Below, in pieces: positions 35,744 to 44,387 of a DNA stretch of 64,000 nucleotides. The notes under the pieces are model-generated. The model ran no database searches, was not told the DNA's origin, and worked only from the letters and a program-made list of their open reading frames with translations. Both the position numbers and the translations under genes were made by a program. How positions within the stretch are numbered: position 1 is the first letter of the stretch; each line of letters opens with the position of its first letter. Source of the DNA: SYFT01 sp964471115 (GTDB lineage Bacteria; Acidobacteriota; Vicinamibacteria; Vicinamibacterales; SCN-69-37); the NCBI GenBank assembly GCA_964471115.1, contig CAYYFE010000014.1:1-64000 (forward strand). Direction: 5' to 3'.

Positions 35744-38427
35744 GCCTCTCGTCACGAGTGCCCCGCCTCACGCGCGCCTGGCTGCGGCGTTGTCTGCCCG
35801 CGGACCAGCGCGACGGCATCCTCGGCGACCTCGAGGAGGTCTTCGAGCGTGACGCCCGGCAGTCCGGCGCGGCAACGGCCCGCCGGCAGTACCGGCGCAA
35901 GGCGCGCGCGCTGGCCTCGCGGTTTGTGATCGAACGCGTCCGCGAAAACGCCGGACACCTGCTGGCCGCGCGCGTCTCGGCGCTGGACGTCCGGCTCGCC
36001 GCGCGTCTGCTGGTCAAACATCCCGGCCTGACCATCGTCGGCGGCATCGCCATGACGTTCGCGATTGCCGTCGGCGCGGCGACCTACGCCTTCATCGACA
36101 AGTTCGTCCACCCCGATGTGCCGCTGCCCGGTGGCGATCGCATCGTGTCCATCCGGGCGCGTGATGTCGCCACAGGCCGGCTCGAGCGCCGGATTGCCGC
36201 GGACTTCGCCCGGTGGCACGGCCAGCTCACGAGCGTCACGGTGCTGGGCGCGGGCCGCACCGCGACACGGAACCTGACGCCGCCCGGCGGACTGGCCGAG
36301 CCAGCGGCCGTGGCGGAAGTCACGGCGGCGGCGTTCGAGGTGGCGGGTGTGGCGCCGCTCTTCGGCCGGGGGATCGCGCTCGCCGACGAAGCCCCAGGTG
36401 CGCCGCTCGTGATCGTGCTGGGGCACGAGCTCTGGCGCGAACGGTTTGGCGCCAACCCGTCCGTGGTGGGCACCGAGACGCTGCTGGGCGCCTCCCCCGC
36501 GATCGTTGTGGGTGTGATGCCCGAAGGGTTCCGCTTCCCAATCGCGCACGACGCGTGGGTGCCGTTGCGGCTGCCGGCGACCCCTGAGGCGCCACGAACC
36601 GGCCAGAACATCGCGGTCTGGGGACGCCTGGCCGACGGTCGCGCGCTCGAGGAGGCCCGCGCCGAATTCGAGGTGCTGGCGGCGGCGGCCGCCGCCGACT
36701 GGCCGCAGACGCACCAGCATCTGCGCCTCGAGGTCCAGCCATTTGCGCTCGGCGCCATGGATCTCACGCCTGCGGTCACGTGGCTGCTGCTGTCGGTCAA
36801 CCTGTTCATCGGTCTGCTGCTCGTGCTTGCCGCGGCCAACGTGGCGCTGCTGATGTTCGCGCGCGCGGCGGCGCGTGAGTCGGAGGTGCTGGTCCGCAGC
36901 GCGCTGGGCGCGTCACGCGGGCGGCTGGTCGCGCAGTTCTTCGTGGAGGCGCTGCTGCTCGGGGGCCTGTCCGCGGCGCTCGGCCTGGCCGTGGCCGCCG
37001 CAGGATTGCGCGCCGGACTGCAGATCTTCCAACTGTCGGCGGCAGAAGGGGAACGGCTGCCGTTCTGGTTCACCCCGGACTTGTCGCCAGGCACGGTGCT
37101 GTACACCGTGTTGCTGACGATGCTCGCCGCGCTGATTGCCGGCGTCCTGCCGGCGCTCAAGATCACTCGCGGCCTGCAGGCGGGCCTGCGCGAAACCACG
37201 GCCGGCGGCGGAGGCCTGCGGTTCGGCGGCATCTGGACCGCGGTGATCGTCGCCCAGGTGGCCGTGACCGTCACCTTCCCTGCCGTCACGTTTTTCGTGC
37301 AGCGTGACGCCTGGCAGATCGAAGCGATTGACCTGGGCGTCTCGGCGGACTCGTACCTGGTCGCGCGGGTCTCGGCGGACGACGACGTCCCGCTGGAGCA
37401 GGTCCGCGCGAAGGTCTCCGCCGTCGCCGATCGTCTGCGCGCGCAGGCGGGGGTGCAGTCGGTTACCTTTGCCGACCGGCTGCCGATGATGTATCACCCG
37501 GTGCGAGTGATCGAACTCGATGCCGGCCCGTCTGCGCCGCGCGAAGAGGACCTCGGCGGGTATGTGACCAGCAACGCGGGGGTGGACGCCACGTTCTTCG
37601 AGACGCTGGACGCGCCGATGCTGGCCGGCCGGGCGTTCACCGCGGCCGAGGTGGCCGGACGGCATCCGGTCGTGGTCGTCAACGAATCGTTCGTGCGGCA
37701 GGTGCTCGGCGGCCATCCCGCCGTCGGCCGGCGGATCAGGCACATCCGGCTCGAAGAGTGGAATGATGCGCCGCCCCAGACCGGCGAGCAGCCCTGGATG
37801 GAAATCATCGGCGTCGTCCGGGACATGGGCATGGGCGTGCCTCCAGACCCCAGGGTCGCGGGCTACTATCTGCCGGCCTCGTTCAGTCACAACGCCGATC
37901 TCCACCTGGCCCTGCGCGTGGCCGGGGATCCGACGCGTCTGTCCGGCGCGGTGCGGGCCGCGGCCGCCGCCACCGACCGCGAACTTCGGGTGGCCGACCT
38001 GCAGCCACTCTCAGGGGTGGCCGATGCCGAGCTGCGATTCATCGAGTTCTGGTTTCGCGTGACGGCCGGCGTCAGCACCATTGCCTTGCTGGTCTCGCTG
38101 GCGGGCATCTACGCGGTCATGTCGTTCACGGTGTCCCGGCGAACGCGGGAGATCGGCATCCGCATCGCCCTCGGCTCGTCACGACTGCCGGTCGTGCTCG
38201 CCATCCTGCGCCGGCCCCTCTGGCAGGTGTCGGCCGGCATCGTGTGCGGCGGCCTCCTCACCGCCATCTTCGTCAGTCAGGTGTACGGAGGCGAGCTGTC
38301 GCCGATGCAGGTGGGCCTGCTGCTGGCCTACGCCGTGGTGATGCTGGCGGTCTGCCTGCTCGCGGTTGTCGTGCCGGCCAGGCGCGCGCTGAGTATCGAC
38401 CCCACCGAGGCCCTGCGCGCCGACTGA
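35740..38427 (+). CDS. Large MacB/FtsX-type permease (acidobacterial ADOP-like)
   Basis: 895 residues from ATG 35740. The N-terminal ~85 residues (LRRCLPADQRDGILGDLEEVF) form the soluble prefix typical of these permeases. Then comes a helix (GLTIVGGIAMTFAIAVGAATYAF), a periplasmic MacB-core domain, an FtsX helix trio starting TPAVTWLLLSVNLFIGLLLVLAAANVALLMFARAA, a second periplasmic domain and a second FtsX set ending RRALSIDPTEALRAD, the hallmark C-terminus. No ATPase subunit gene is next to it, so it must use one from elsewhere or act unusually. Likely transports or mechanotransmits an unknown substrate under PadR control. Confidence 0.9.
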   Translation: MSLSSRVPRLTRAWLRRCLPADQRDGILGDLEEVFERDARQSGAATARRQYRRKARALASRFVIERVRENAGHLLAARVSALDVRLAARLLVKHPGLTIVGGIAMTFAIAVGAATYAFIDKFVHPDVPLPGGDRIVSIRARDVATGRLERRIAADFARWHGQLTSVTVLGAGRTATRNLTPPGGLAEPAAVAEVTAAAFEVAGVAPLFGRGIALADEAPGAPLVIVLGHELWRERFGANPSVVGTETLLGASPAIVVGVMPEGFRFPIAHDAWVPLRLPATPEAPRTGQNIAVWGRLADGRALEEARAEFEVLAAAAAADWPQTHQHLRLEVQPFALGAMDLTPAVTWLLLSVNLFIGLLLVLAAANVALLMFARAAARESEVLVRSALGASRGRLVAQFFVEALLLGGLSAALGLAVAAAGLRAGLQIFQLSAAEGERLPFWFTPDLSPGTVLYTVLLTMLAALIAGVLPALKITRGLQAGLRETTAGGGGLRFGGIWTAVIVAQVAVTVTFPAVTFFVQRDAWQIEAIDLGVSADSYLVARVSADDDVPLEQVRAKVSAVADRLRAQAGVQSVTFADRLPMMYHPVRVIELDAGPSAPREEDLGGYVTSNAGVDATFFETLDAPMLAGRAFTAAEVAGRHPVVVVNESFVRQVLGGHPAVGRRIRHIRLEEWNDAPPQTGEQPWMEIIGVVRDMGMGVPPDPRVAGYYLPASFSHNADLHLALRVAGDPTRLSGAVRAAAAATDRELRVADLQPLSGVADAELRFIEFWFRVTAGVSTIALLVSLAGIYAVMSFTVSRRTREIGIRIALGSSRLPVVLAILRRPLWQVSAGIVCGGLLTAIFVSQVYGGELSPMQVGLLLAYAVVMLAVCLLAVVVPARRALSIDPTEALRAD

Positions 38428-38524
38428 CGGCCGTGCGGGTAACGTTTACACGCGCGGGCATCCACCATCTTCGGTCACTTGATGTAAGTCATTAGAAAAC
38501 AGGGTGTTACGCGCTACCGCCTCC

Positions 38525-38540
38525 TGGCATGGTCGATGCA
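38525..38540 (+). promoter_or_regulatory. Possible sigma54 (-24/-12) promoter
   Basis: TGGCATGGTCGATGCA keeps the invariant GG (38526-38527) and GC (38538-38539) with 10 nt between them. It lies 30 nt before the start at 38570, leaving room for the GGAGG Shine-Dalgarno sequence (38561-38565). Sites of this kind occur by chance in GC-rich DNA. Confidence 0.35.
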
Positions 38541-38569
38541 ACAACTGGGGCCAGAGTGAAGGAGGTTTT

Positions 38570-39370
38570 ATGAGGCTGTTCTCTTCCCTGCTGGTGGTGG
38601 TGGCAATGTCGGCCGCGTGCGGCGCCGAGGCCGTGGACCTGGAAGCCGTTCCCGTCGGCGCAGAAGTGGCCGTGGCGAAGCAGGATGGTGGCCTCGTGAC
38701 GGGCACCGTCAAGGAGCGGACCCCGGAAGCGGTCAAGCTGGACGTGGGCCGCGCGGAACGCACCGTTGAACGCGCCGAGATCGCCAAGCTGCAGATCGTC
38801 GACCCGGCCCAGCCTGAGCCGGTGCCTGTGGAAGCGCGCTTTCGCGAGTACACGCTCCCGGCTGGCACGGACATGGTCGTGACGCTGGTCACCGGTGTCG
38901 ACTCGAAGACCAGCCGTCTCAATGAACCGGTGACGGCGCGGCTGACCGAAGCGGTGTCGGTGAACGGCGAAGCCGTCATCTCGGCCGGCAGCCAGCTCAC
39001 GGGCACGATCACCGAAGTCACGCCGTCCGGCAAGGTGAAGGGTCGCGCGACACTCGCGTTGGCCTTCCGCTCGCTGAGCGTGGATGGTCACGAGGGCCCG
39101 TACGCGGTGGATGCGCGCACCAGCTTCGTGGCCGACGCCACCAAACGTGACGACGCGGCGAAGATTGGTGTGCCGGCGGCCGGCGGCGCGATCATCGGCG
39201 GCATCCTGGGCGGCAAGAAGGGTGCGGTGATCGGCGGCGTGGTGGGCGCCGGCGCCGGCACGGCCGTGGTGCTGACGACCGCGGGTGAGGAAGTCACACT
39301 TCCCGCCGGCACGAAGCTGCGGATCGAATTGGCCGACGCCGTCCACGTGCGCGTGCCGATCGTGCGATAA
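38570..39370 (+). CDS. Exported protein with a glycine-zipper segment, function unknown
   Basis: 266 residues from ATG 38570, picked for the GGAGG 5 nt upstream. An N-terminal signal (MRLFSSLLVVVAMSAACGAE) suggests export, possibly as a lipoprotein at Cys17 although the lipobox is weak. A small SH3-like region (GAEVAVAKQDGGLVTGTVKER) is followed by a beta-rich domain similar to parts of TrbI/VirB10-like C-termini (LPAGTDMVVTLVTGVDSKTSRLNEPVTARL). Near residues 200-235 lies a glycine zipper (AAGGAIIGGILGGKKGAVIG) that can form a membrane-spanning or oligomerising helix pair. It may have a sigma54 promoter. I do not recognise a named family. Confidence 0.8.
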   Translation: MRLFSSLLVVVAMSAACGAEAVDLEAVPVGAEVAVAKQDGGLVTGTVKERTPEAVKLDVGRAERTVERAEIAKLQIVDPAQPEPVPVEARFREYTLPAGTDMVVTLVTGVDSKTSRLNEPVTARLTEAVSVNGEAVISAGSQLTGTITEVTPSGKVKGRATLALAFRSLSVDGHEGPYAVDARTSFVADATKRDDAAKIGVPAAGGAIIGGILGGKKGAVIGGVVGAGAGTAVVLTTAGEEVTLPAGTKLRIELADAVHVRVPIVR

Positions 39371-39378
39371 CGCCTGGG

Positions 39379-39402
39379 GCCCCGGGGCTTCAGCCCCGGG
39401 GC
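39379..39402. terminator. Strong GC hairpin between convergent genes
   Basis: GCCCCGGGGCT (39379-39389) and AGCCCCGGGGC (39392-39402) pair over 11 bp with a 2-nt loop; no T-tract follows on either strand. It separates the stops of two convergent genes and could end transcription from both sides. Confidence 0.55.
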
Positions 39403-39819
39403 TCACTCGTGTGGAACGCGCGTGACCGGCGGATGCGCGACGCGGTCGGGCATCACAAACGCCCGTCGCGCCCGTTCGCCGGCCAGCGTCTCGGGCCGGT
39501 AATACCGGCTCAGCAGGGCCGGGTCCAGCAGCTCGGGGTAGCGCGCCGAGAACTCCGGCCACGTCAAGTCCGGCGCGTCACCGGCGCGTTCCGCGATCAG
39601 CAGCAGCCACGCCACGGTCATCGTCTCGTGGTACTTGCCGGCGGCCCCTTTGGCCTCCGCAAAGCGACGGATGCCGGTGCGGAACCGTCCCATCGCTTCC
39701 GGCAGCGGCGAGTGCCGCAGATACCACCACGCCACCCGCACGTGCGCCGCGTGCGGAAACGCCGCCAGTGTGGCGGCCTCGAACTCCCGGATCAGTGTTT
39801 CGTCGGTCACGTCGCTCAC
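39403..39819 (-). CDS. Conserved small protein, function unknown
   Basis: 138 residues from GTG 39817-39819, chosen because GGGAGG lies 5 nt upstream; an in-frame GTG at 39840 is the alternative. All-helical appearance: LIREFEAATLAAFPHAAHVRVAWWYLRH, YHETMTVAWLLLIAERAG and a C-terminal Arg/Pro-rich tail. HxxHV and WWYLR with YHETMT recall small helical proteins found beside tRNA or GNAT-type genes in Acidobacteria and Actinobacteria; no enzyme motif is evident. It lies immediately upstream of the tRNA-fMet terminator on the same strand but is probably transcribed separately. Confidence 0.72.
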   Translation of the reverse strand: MSDVTDETLIREFEAATLAAFPHAAHVRVAWWYLRHSPLPEAMGRFRTGIRRFAEAKGAAGKYHETMTVAWLLLIAERAGDAPDLTWPEFSARYPELLDPALLSRYYRPETLAGERARRAFVMPDRVAHPPVTRVPHE

Positions 39820-39853
39820 GTCTGCCCTCCCTGCCTGCACGCCGCCTGGCGTA

Positions 39854-39885
39854 CAAAGAAAAAGGCCACGGCGATGGCCGTGGCC
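39854..39885 (-). terminator. Rho-independent terminator of tRNA-fMet
   Basis: GGCCACGGC (39864-39872) and GCCGTGGCC (39877-39885) form a 9-bp stem with loop GATG. On the minus strand it is followed by TTTTTCTTTG (39863-39854). It begins 10 nt after the tRNA 3' end. Confidence 0.88.
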
Positions 39886-39895
39886 TTCTTGAAGA

Positions 39896-39972
<77 letters not shown>

Positions 39973-39983
39973 TCGAGGAATCC

Positions 39984-40982
39984 CTATTGTAGCCCGGCAG
40001 ATGACCGGGACGCAACCGGACGCCAGATCAGCAGCGACAACCGGCCGCTCTGCAGGAAACCGCCGCTGCGCAACGACTCCAGTCCCGGCAGGCCGTCATC
40101 GGGGTTCTCCAGCCGGGCGGCCTCGGTAAAGCCGTGCGCATCCACCTGGTAGGCCGTCAAGCGCAGCCGTGGCCCATCCGCGAACTCCGAGGTGATCAGC
40201 AGCTGGCTCTGGGGGTCCCAGGCAATGCGCCCGCCGGTCGCCGTCGCCAGCCGGCCCACCACTGCGGCTCGGGCGATGTCGATCGCCACCACGTAGCGAT
40301 CGTAGGTGGCGAAGAGGAATCGCCCTTCGTGGTCGGCGTCCAGATAGGCCGGAGTGATGAGCGTGCCGGTCACCGGCCATTCGCGCACGGTCTTGGTGGC
40401 CGCATCGATGACGTAGAGTCCCGAACGGTTGGCCATCGAGAAGAACACCTTCCCGGGCACGGCCTCGAGCATGTTGGCGTAATCGCCGGGCACGACGATG
40501 TCGGGACTGCGCTCGCCTGATTCGGCATCAAACACGCGGATGCGGCCGTCGCGGGTCGGCAGGTACATCTGGCGCCGCGTCGGCTCGTAGGCCAGCCGCG
40601 CGGAACGCCACTCGCGGCCCGTCAGGCGGACGGGCGGGTCGTCCGACCGCAGCTTCACCATCCCGACCTCATCGAGCGTGGTGTAGAAGAGGCGGCCGGT
40701 GTCGGGCGCGATTTCGATCGACGTCATCCGCTTGCGCACGAGCGGCCCGCGCACCCGGCCGTCGGTGCCGTCCAGTTCGATCCAGAACAGCCCCTGCTCG
40801 GAGGCCGCATAGAGCCGGTTGTCGACCGGGTCGTGCGCAAAGGAATACAGCGCTTGCCCGTTCACCACCGACGGCGCGCGCAAGATGCGCGCATACGGGG
40901 ATGACGACGGCGGTTGGGCGGCGGTGGTGACCACCACCGCCATCAGGCCACAGAGAGAAAGCGAGACAGCAACACGCGTCAT
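39984..40982 (-). CDS. Exported beta-propeller protein (YVTN/WD-like)
   Basis: 332 residues with a signal peptide (VAVSLSLCGLMAVVVTTAAQ). Repeated blade-like segments follow: YSFAHDPVDNRLYAASEQGLFWIEL, IAPDTGRLFYTTLDEVGMVKL, YEPTRRQMYLPTRDGRIRVFD, YVIDAATKTVREWPVTGTL, FLFATYDRYVVAIDI and WDPQSQLLITSEFADGPRL, indicating a six- to seven-bladed propeller similar to YVTN-type proteins. These usually act as binding scaffolds in the periplasm; no active site is evident. AAAGGA upstream serves as Shine-Dalgarno sequence. A second exported protein gene lies upstream on the same strand. Confidence 0.8.
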   Translation of the reverse strand: MTRVAVSLSLCGLMAVVVTTAAQPPSSSPYARILRAPSVVNGQALYSFAHDPVDNRLYAASEQGLFWIELDGTDGRVRGPLVRKRMTSIEIAPDTGRLFYTTLDEVGMVKLRSDDPPVRLTGREWRSARLAYEPTRRQMYLPTRDGRIRVFDAESGERSPDIVVPGDYANMLEAVPGKVFFSMANRSGLYVIDAATKTVREWPVTGTLITPAYLDADHEGRFLFATYDRYVVAIDIARAAVVGRLATATGGRIAWDPQSQLLITSEFADGPRLRLTAYQVDAHGFTEAARLENPDDGLPGLESLRSGGFLQSGRLSLLIWRPVASRSSAGLQ

Positions 40983-41025
40983 GACGCGGTCCTTTCGGAC
41001 AAGGCTGAGAGCTGGCTTCTCCAGT

Positions 41026-43269
41026 CTAGAACACCCAGGCGTAGCCCATCTTGACGAAAAACGTGCGGTTGGCCCGTGTGAGGTCGACGCTGGGCGATCC
41101 CAGCGCCTGATCGGAATACCCCAGCAGCAGCACCGTCTGCGGGTTGATCTTGTAGTTGAACAGCCACTGGGTGAACAGGCGGCGCGTCTTCGCGGGAACG
41201 ACGGTCACATACCGCAGCGGGTCGCGGTCGATGTCGGTGTACTGCGCGATCACCCGCACGAAGGTGCGGAGGTTCAGGTGCAGCACAGCCCGGCCCTGCG
41301 TCAGGTTGGCCGTGAACAGCCGGCCTCCGCCCGAGTCGAGCGCCTGATAGGTGTGTCCGAGCTCGCCCGACAACCGGCCGAACAGGTTGAACGTGCCGGC
41401 CACATCGACCCGCGTCTGGTCCGCCTTCCGGGCATTGGCGTAGTCGACGGCGCCGCCGGCGGCCATCGACGCGCGCACCGAAAAGGCCCCCGACGGCCGG
41501 ATGCTCCATTCGAGGTTGTGGCGGAAGTTGTCGTAAGTCCGGCCCGCGAAGTACTCCCGGTTGCAGGCCGGCGTGTACGCCAGCGTCATCTGCCAGCGAC
41601 CGGCGTATTGCAGCGGCACGTCACACCCCCAGGAGACGCGGTCCCCCTGCCAGTCTTCGGTGCGATCGCCGCTCACGCCAATCACGATCTCGTTGAACCA
41701 GCGGTTGGCGCCGCCGATGAACACGCGCGCCAGGTTCGCGCTGTAGAAGCGCGCGCCGACCTGCGGCATGAAGCCGCTGTCGGCCCGGAACTCCGGCGAG
41801 ATGCCCGTGGTGTTCAGCCCCCACTGCCAGTGCTGCGCATTGTGCGAGTACCGCACGGCGTACGCCCCGCCCCGCTTGGTCGGGTCAACCGTCAACCCGG
41901 GCGGCGAGACGACCACCGGATCTTCGGTATCGGAGCCCACCACCTGCACCCGCAGCGTGTCCTGCTGGGTGAGCCGCAGGTTGGCGTCGATGCCGGCCAC
42001 ACGATTGGCATACCGGTCGCCCTCGCGTCCGGCGTACAACAGCCCGACGGTCGACCCATTGGCGCCGAGATCGCGCCGGTACCGCGCGATGGCGCTCACA
42101 TGCCGCTCGTTGAGCGCCAGGAAGTCATCGGTCTCGAATCCCGGCAGGATGATCCCGGTCACCGCGTCCTGGGCCACCGACACGCCGAACGCGTGGGGCC
42201 CCTCCTTGCCGGTGAGTTTGGCGCCCCAGCGCGGGTCGGCCACCGTCCGCGTGAACACCACATCGAGCGGCGTGGAGAAGAAGTCCGCGCCTTCCAGGAA
42301 AAACGGCCGCTTCTCGGGAAAGAACAACTGAAAGCGGTTGTTGAGATCGAGTTGCGCGGCGTCGGCTTCCACCTGGTAGAAGTCCGGGTTCAGCGTGCCG
42401 CTGAGCACCAGGTTCGGCGTCACGCTCCACCGCGCCGACAGACCCGCTTCGTAGTCGGCCTCGCCGGCCGTCATCCGTCCGGAGGGAAACGGCGTGCGCG
42501 CATCGGATCGCGCCGCCGTGATCGTCGGATCCAGTTCCGCATTGACCCCGGCCTCGAGTCCCTCGAGGCCCGTCAACCGATCGAACTGACAGATCAGGCA
42601 CGCGCGGCTGCGGTCGTTGAACGTCGACCGCATCCGGATGCGTGACGACCGCGGCAGGTCGCGCGAGGCCGTGAAGCCCCAGGTCTGCGGCCCGCTCGTC
42701 CGCGCGAACCGCAGCGAACTGAATGGCACGGCGACCTCGACGATGTAGCCCTCCGGAGTGACACGGGCGGCCGCATCCCAGATGGCATCCCACGACCAGT
42801 CCTCGCTGCCGTCGACGTCGCTGTTGACGGCGTCCATTTGCACGCCGCGGGCGTTGATGCGGAACTGAAAGGCGCGCCGGCCGTCGTTGAACGTGTCGAG
42901 CATGAAACCGACCGTGTCGTCGAGGAACGGCGCGTCACGATCCGCCAGGTTCGCGCGGATGGCGCCGGGGTCGGGGTCCGCGGCTCGGAACGCCACGTAG
43001 AAAAACCGGCTGTCGTACGTCACGAGCGCCGTGGTCTCCACCGGCGCGGGCGTATTGTTGCCGGGCGCCCACTCGTACGGCAGCGGAATGGCCGCCGCGC
43101 GCTGCCACGCGGCTTCATCCAGCACGCCGTCGACGCGCACGGCTGTGTCGGTCTTCGGCACCGCAAAGGCGCGCGGCGCCGGTGACTGCGCGAATGCGGA
43201 CACGGCGGTCAGGAGTCCCGCGACACACGCAGCGGCGCCGGCACACACGTATCTCGTTGAATGGCTCAT
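41026..43269 (-). CDS. DUF5916-type outer-membrane protein with a CBM9-like domain
   Basis: 747 residues with a signal peptide (AGAAACVAGLLTAVSAFAQS). Residues about 35-215 are a carbohydrate-binding family 9-like sandwich (AVRVDGVLDEAAWQRA, DSRFFYVAFRAADPDP, FLDDTVGFMLDTFNDGRRAFQFRIN, YIVEVAVPFSSLRF). The remainder is a long beta-barrel of the DUF5916 type, with RFQLFFPEKRPFFLEGADFF and RDLPRSSRIRMRSTF, ending NRTFFVKMGYAWVF with a terminal Phe. Common in Bacteroidetes and Acidobacteria; function unproven, presumably surface binding or transport of glycans or peptides. The gene is followed, 43 nt on, by the beta-propeller gene. Confidence 0.88.
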   Translation of the reverse strand: MSHSTRYVCAGAAACVAGLLTAVSAFAQSPAPRAFAVPKTDTAVRVDGVLDEAAWQRAAAIPLPYEWAPGNNTPAPVETTALVTYDSRFFYVAFRAADPDPGAIRANLADRDAPFLDDTVGFMLDTFNDGRRAFQFRINARGVQMDAVNSDVDGSEDWSWDAIWDAAARVTPEGYIVEVAVPFSSLRFARTSGPQTWGFTASRDLPRSSRIRMRSTFNDRSRACLICQFDRLTGLEGLEAGVNAELDPTITAARSDARTPFPSGRMTAGEADYEAGLSARWSVTPNLVLSGTLNPDFYQVEADAAQLDLNNRFQLFFPEKRPFFLEGADFFSTPLDVVFTRTVADPRWGAKLTGKEGPHAFGVSVAQDAVTGIILPGFETDDFLALNERHVSAIARYRRDLGANGSTVGLLYAGREGDRYANRVAGIDANLRLTQQDTLRVQVVGSDTEDPVVVSPPGLTVDPTKRGGAYAVRYSHNAQHWQWGLNTTGISPEFRADSGFMPQVGARFYSANLARVFIGGANRWFNEIVIGVSGDRTEDWQGDRVSWGCDVPLQYAGRWQMTLAYTPACNREYFAGRTYDNFRHNLEWSIRPSGAFSVRASMAAGGAVDYANARKADQTRVDVAGTFNLFGRLSGELGHTYQALDSGGGRLFTANLTQGRAVLHLNLRTFVRVIAQYTDIDRDPLRYVTVVPAKTRRLFTQWLFNYKINPQTVLLLGYSDQALGSPSVDLTRANRTFFVKMGYAWVF

Positions 43270-43320
43270 CTCGCACTGAGACGGGCCGGACGGGCTCCGG
43301 GTTCGACGCCCGGGAGGCGA

Positions 43321-43875
43321 TCAGATCTTGGGCAGCGTCACGCCCTGCTGCTTGAGGTACTTGCCCTTCTTGTCGGCGTACGACCGCTCACACGGTTCAT
43401 CGCTCTGGAAGAACAACACCTGCGCGATGCCTTCGTTGGCGTAGATGCGCGCGGGCAGCGGCGTGGTATTCGAGATTTCGAGGGTGACGAACCCTTCCCA
43501 CTCCGGCTCGAACGGCGTCACGTTGACGATGATGCCGCAGCGGGCGTAGGTGGACTTGCCCAGGCAGATCGTCAGCACGTCGCGGGGGATGCGGAAGTAC
43601 TCAATCGTCCGCGCGAGGGCGAACGAATTGGGCGGCACGATGCAGACGTCGGCCTTGATGTCCACGAAGGACCGCGGATCGAAGTTCTTGGGGTCGATCA
43701 CCGTGTTGTTGATGTTGGTGAAGACCTTGAACTCGTCGGCCACGCGGATGTCGTAGCCATACGACGACAAGCCGTACGACACGACGCCCGCGCGCACCTG
43801 CTCGTCGACGAACGGCTCGATCATGCCGTGTTCGCGAGCCATCTGCCGGATCCAGCGATCGGATTTGATGGACAT
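43321..43875 (-). CDS. dcd: dCTP deaminase
   Basis: 184 residues, standard size. It deaminates dCTP to dUTP in pyrimidine deoxynucleotide synthesis; cytosolic homotrimer. Key segments: VSYGLSSYGYDIRVADEF, PNSFALARTIEYFRIPRDVLTICLGKSTYARCGI (with the active-site Arg and Ser) and VTPFEPEWEGFVTLEISNTTPLPARIYANEGIAQVLFF (with the catalytic Glu). The C-terminal KYLKQQGVTLPKI tail covers the active site. It lies 13 nt after ndk, and both handle nucleotide pools, so an operon is likely. Confidence 0.97.
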   Translation of the reverse strand: MSIKSDRWIRQMAREHGMIEPFVDEQVRAGVVSYGLSSYGYDIRVADEFKVFTNINNTVIDPKNFDPRSFVDIKADVCIVPPNSFALARTIEYFRIPRDVLTICLGKSTYARCGIIVNVTPFEPEWEGFVTLEISNTTPLPARIYANEGIAQVLFFQSDEPCERSYADKKGKYLKQQGVTLPKI

Positions 43876-43888
43876 CAGGCCGCCCGGC

Positions 43889-44305
43889 TCAGAGTTCCAT
43901 GCCGCGGAAGAAGTAGCCCAGCTCGAAGGCGGCCGTCTCCGGCGCGTCCGATCCGTGCGTGGCGTTGTTGCCGATCGACGTGCCGAAGTCGCGGCGCAGG
44001 GTGCCCGGCGCGGCCTTGGCCGGGTCGGTCGCGCCCATCGTGTCGCGCCACTTCAGGATGGCGCCCTCGGCCTCCAGGCACAGCAACACGCAGGGCCCGG
44101 ACGACATGAAGTCCGTCAGTTCACCGAAAAAGGGCCGCTCCTTGTGGACGGCGTAAAACCCCTCGGCTTCGCGCTTCGAAAGATGCTGCAGGCGCATGGC
44201 CCGCACGGTAAATCCCGCCGCTTCGATGCGGGCCAGAATCTGGCCGGCCTTCCCCGCCTTCACCGCATCCGGCTTGATGATCGCAAACGTCCGCTCTGTT
44301 GCCAT
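43889..44305 (-). CDS. ndk: Nucleoside diphosphate kinase
   Basis: 138 residues. It transfers the gamma-phosphate between NTPs through phospho-His117 in NATHGSDAPETAAFELGYF. Other hallmarks are RTFAIIKPDAV near the N-terminus, RPFFGELTDFMSSGPCV and MGATDPAKAAPGTLRRDF. It precedes dcd by 13 nt. Upstream lies a 7-bp ATTCCCT array and a REP-like palindrome separating it from korB. Confidence 0.98.
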   Translation of the reverse strand: MATERTFAIIKPDAVKAGKAGQILARIEAAGFTVRAMRLQHLSKREAEGFYAVHKERPFFGELTDFMSSGPCVLLCLEAEGAILKWRDTMGATDPAKAAPGTLRRDFGTSIGNNATHGSDAPETAAFELGYFFRGMEL

Positions 44306-44308
44306 TCA

Positions 44309-44346
44309 AATTCCCTATTCCCTATTCCCTATTCCCTATTCCCTAT
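44309..44346. repeat. ATTCCCT 7-bp array
   Basis: About five and a half head-to-tail ATTCCCT units lie in the ndk-korB spacer, directly adjoining a REP-like palindrome. Confidence 0.92.
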
Positions 44347-44349
44347 GTT

Positions 44350-44380
44350 CGCGGCCCCAAGAGCGGGCCGCGCTACGTAC
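44350..44380 (+). repeat. REP-like palindrome, copy 3
   Basis: Arms CGCGGCCC (44350-44357) and GGGCCGCG (44365-44372), loop CAAGAGC, flank CTACGTAC (44373-44380). This is the cleanest copy and matches copy 1 in arms and flank. Confidence 0.8.
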
Positions 44381-44387
44381 CGCCGCG

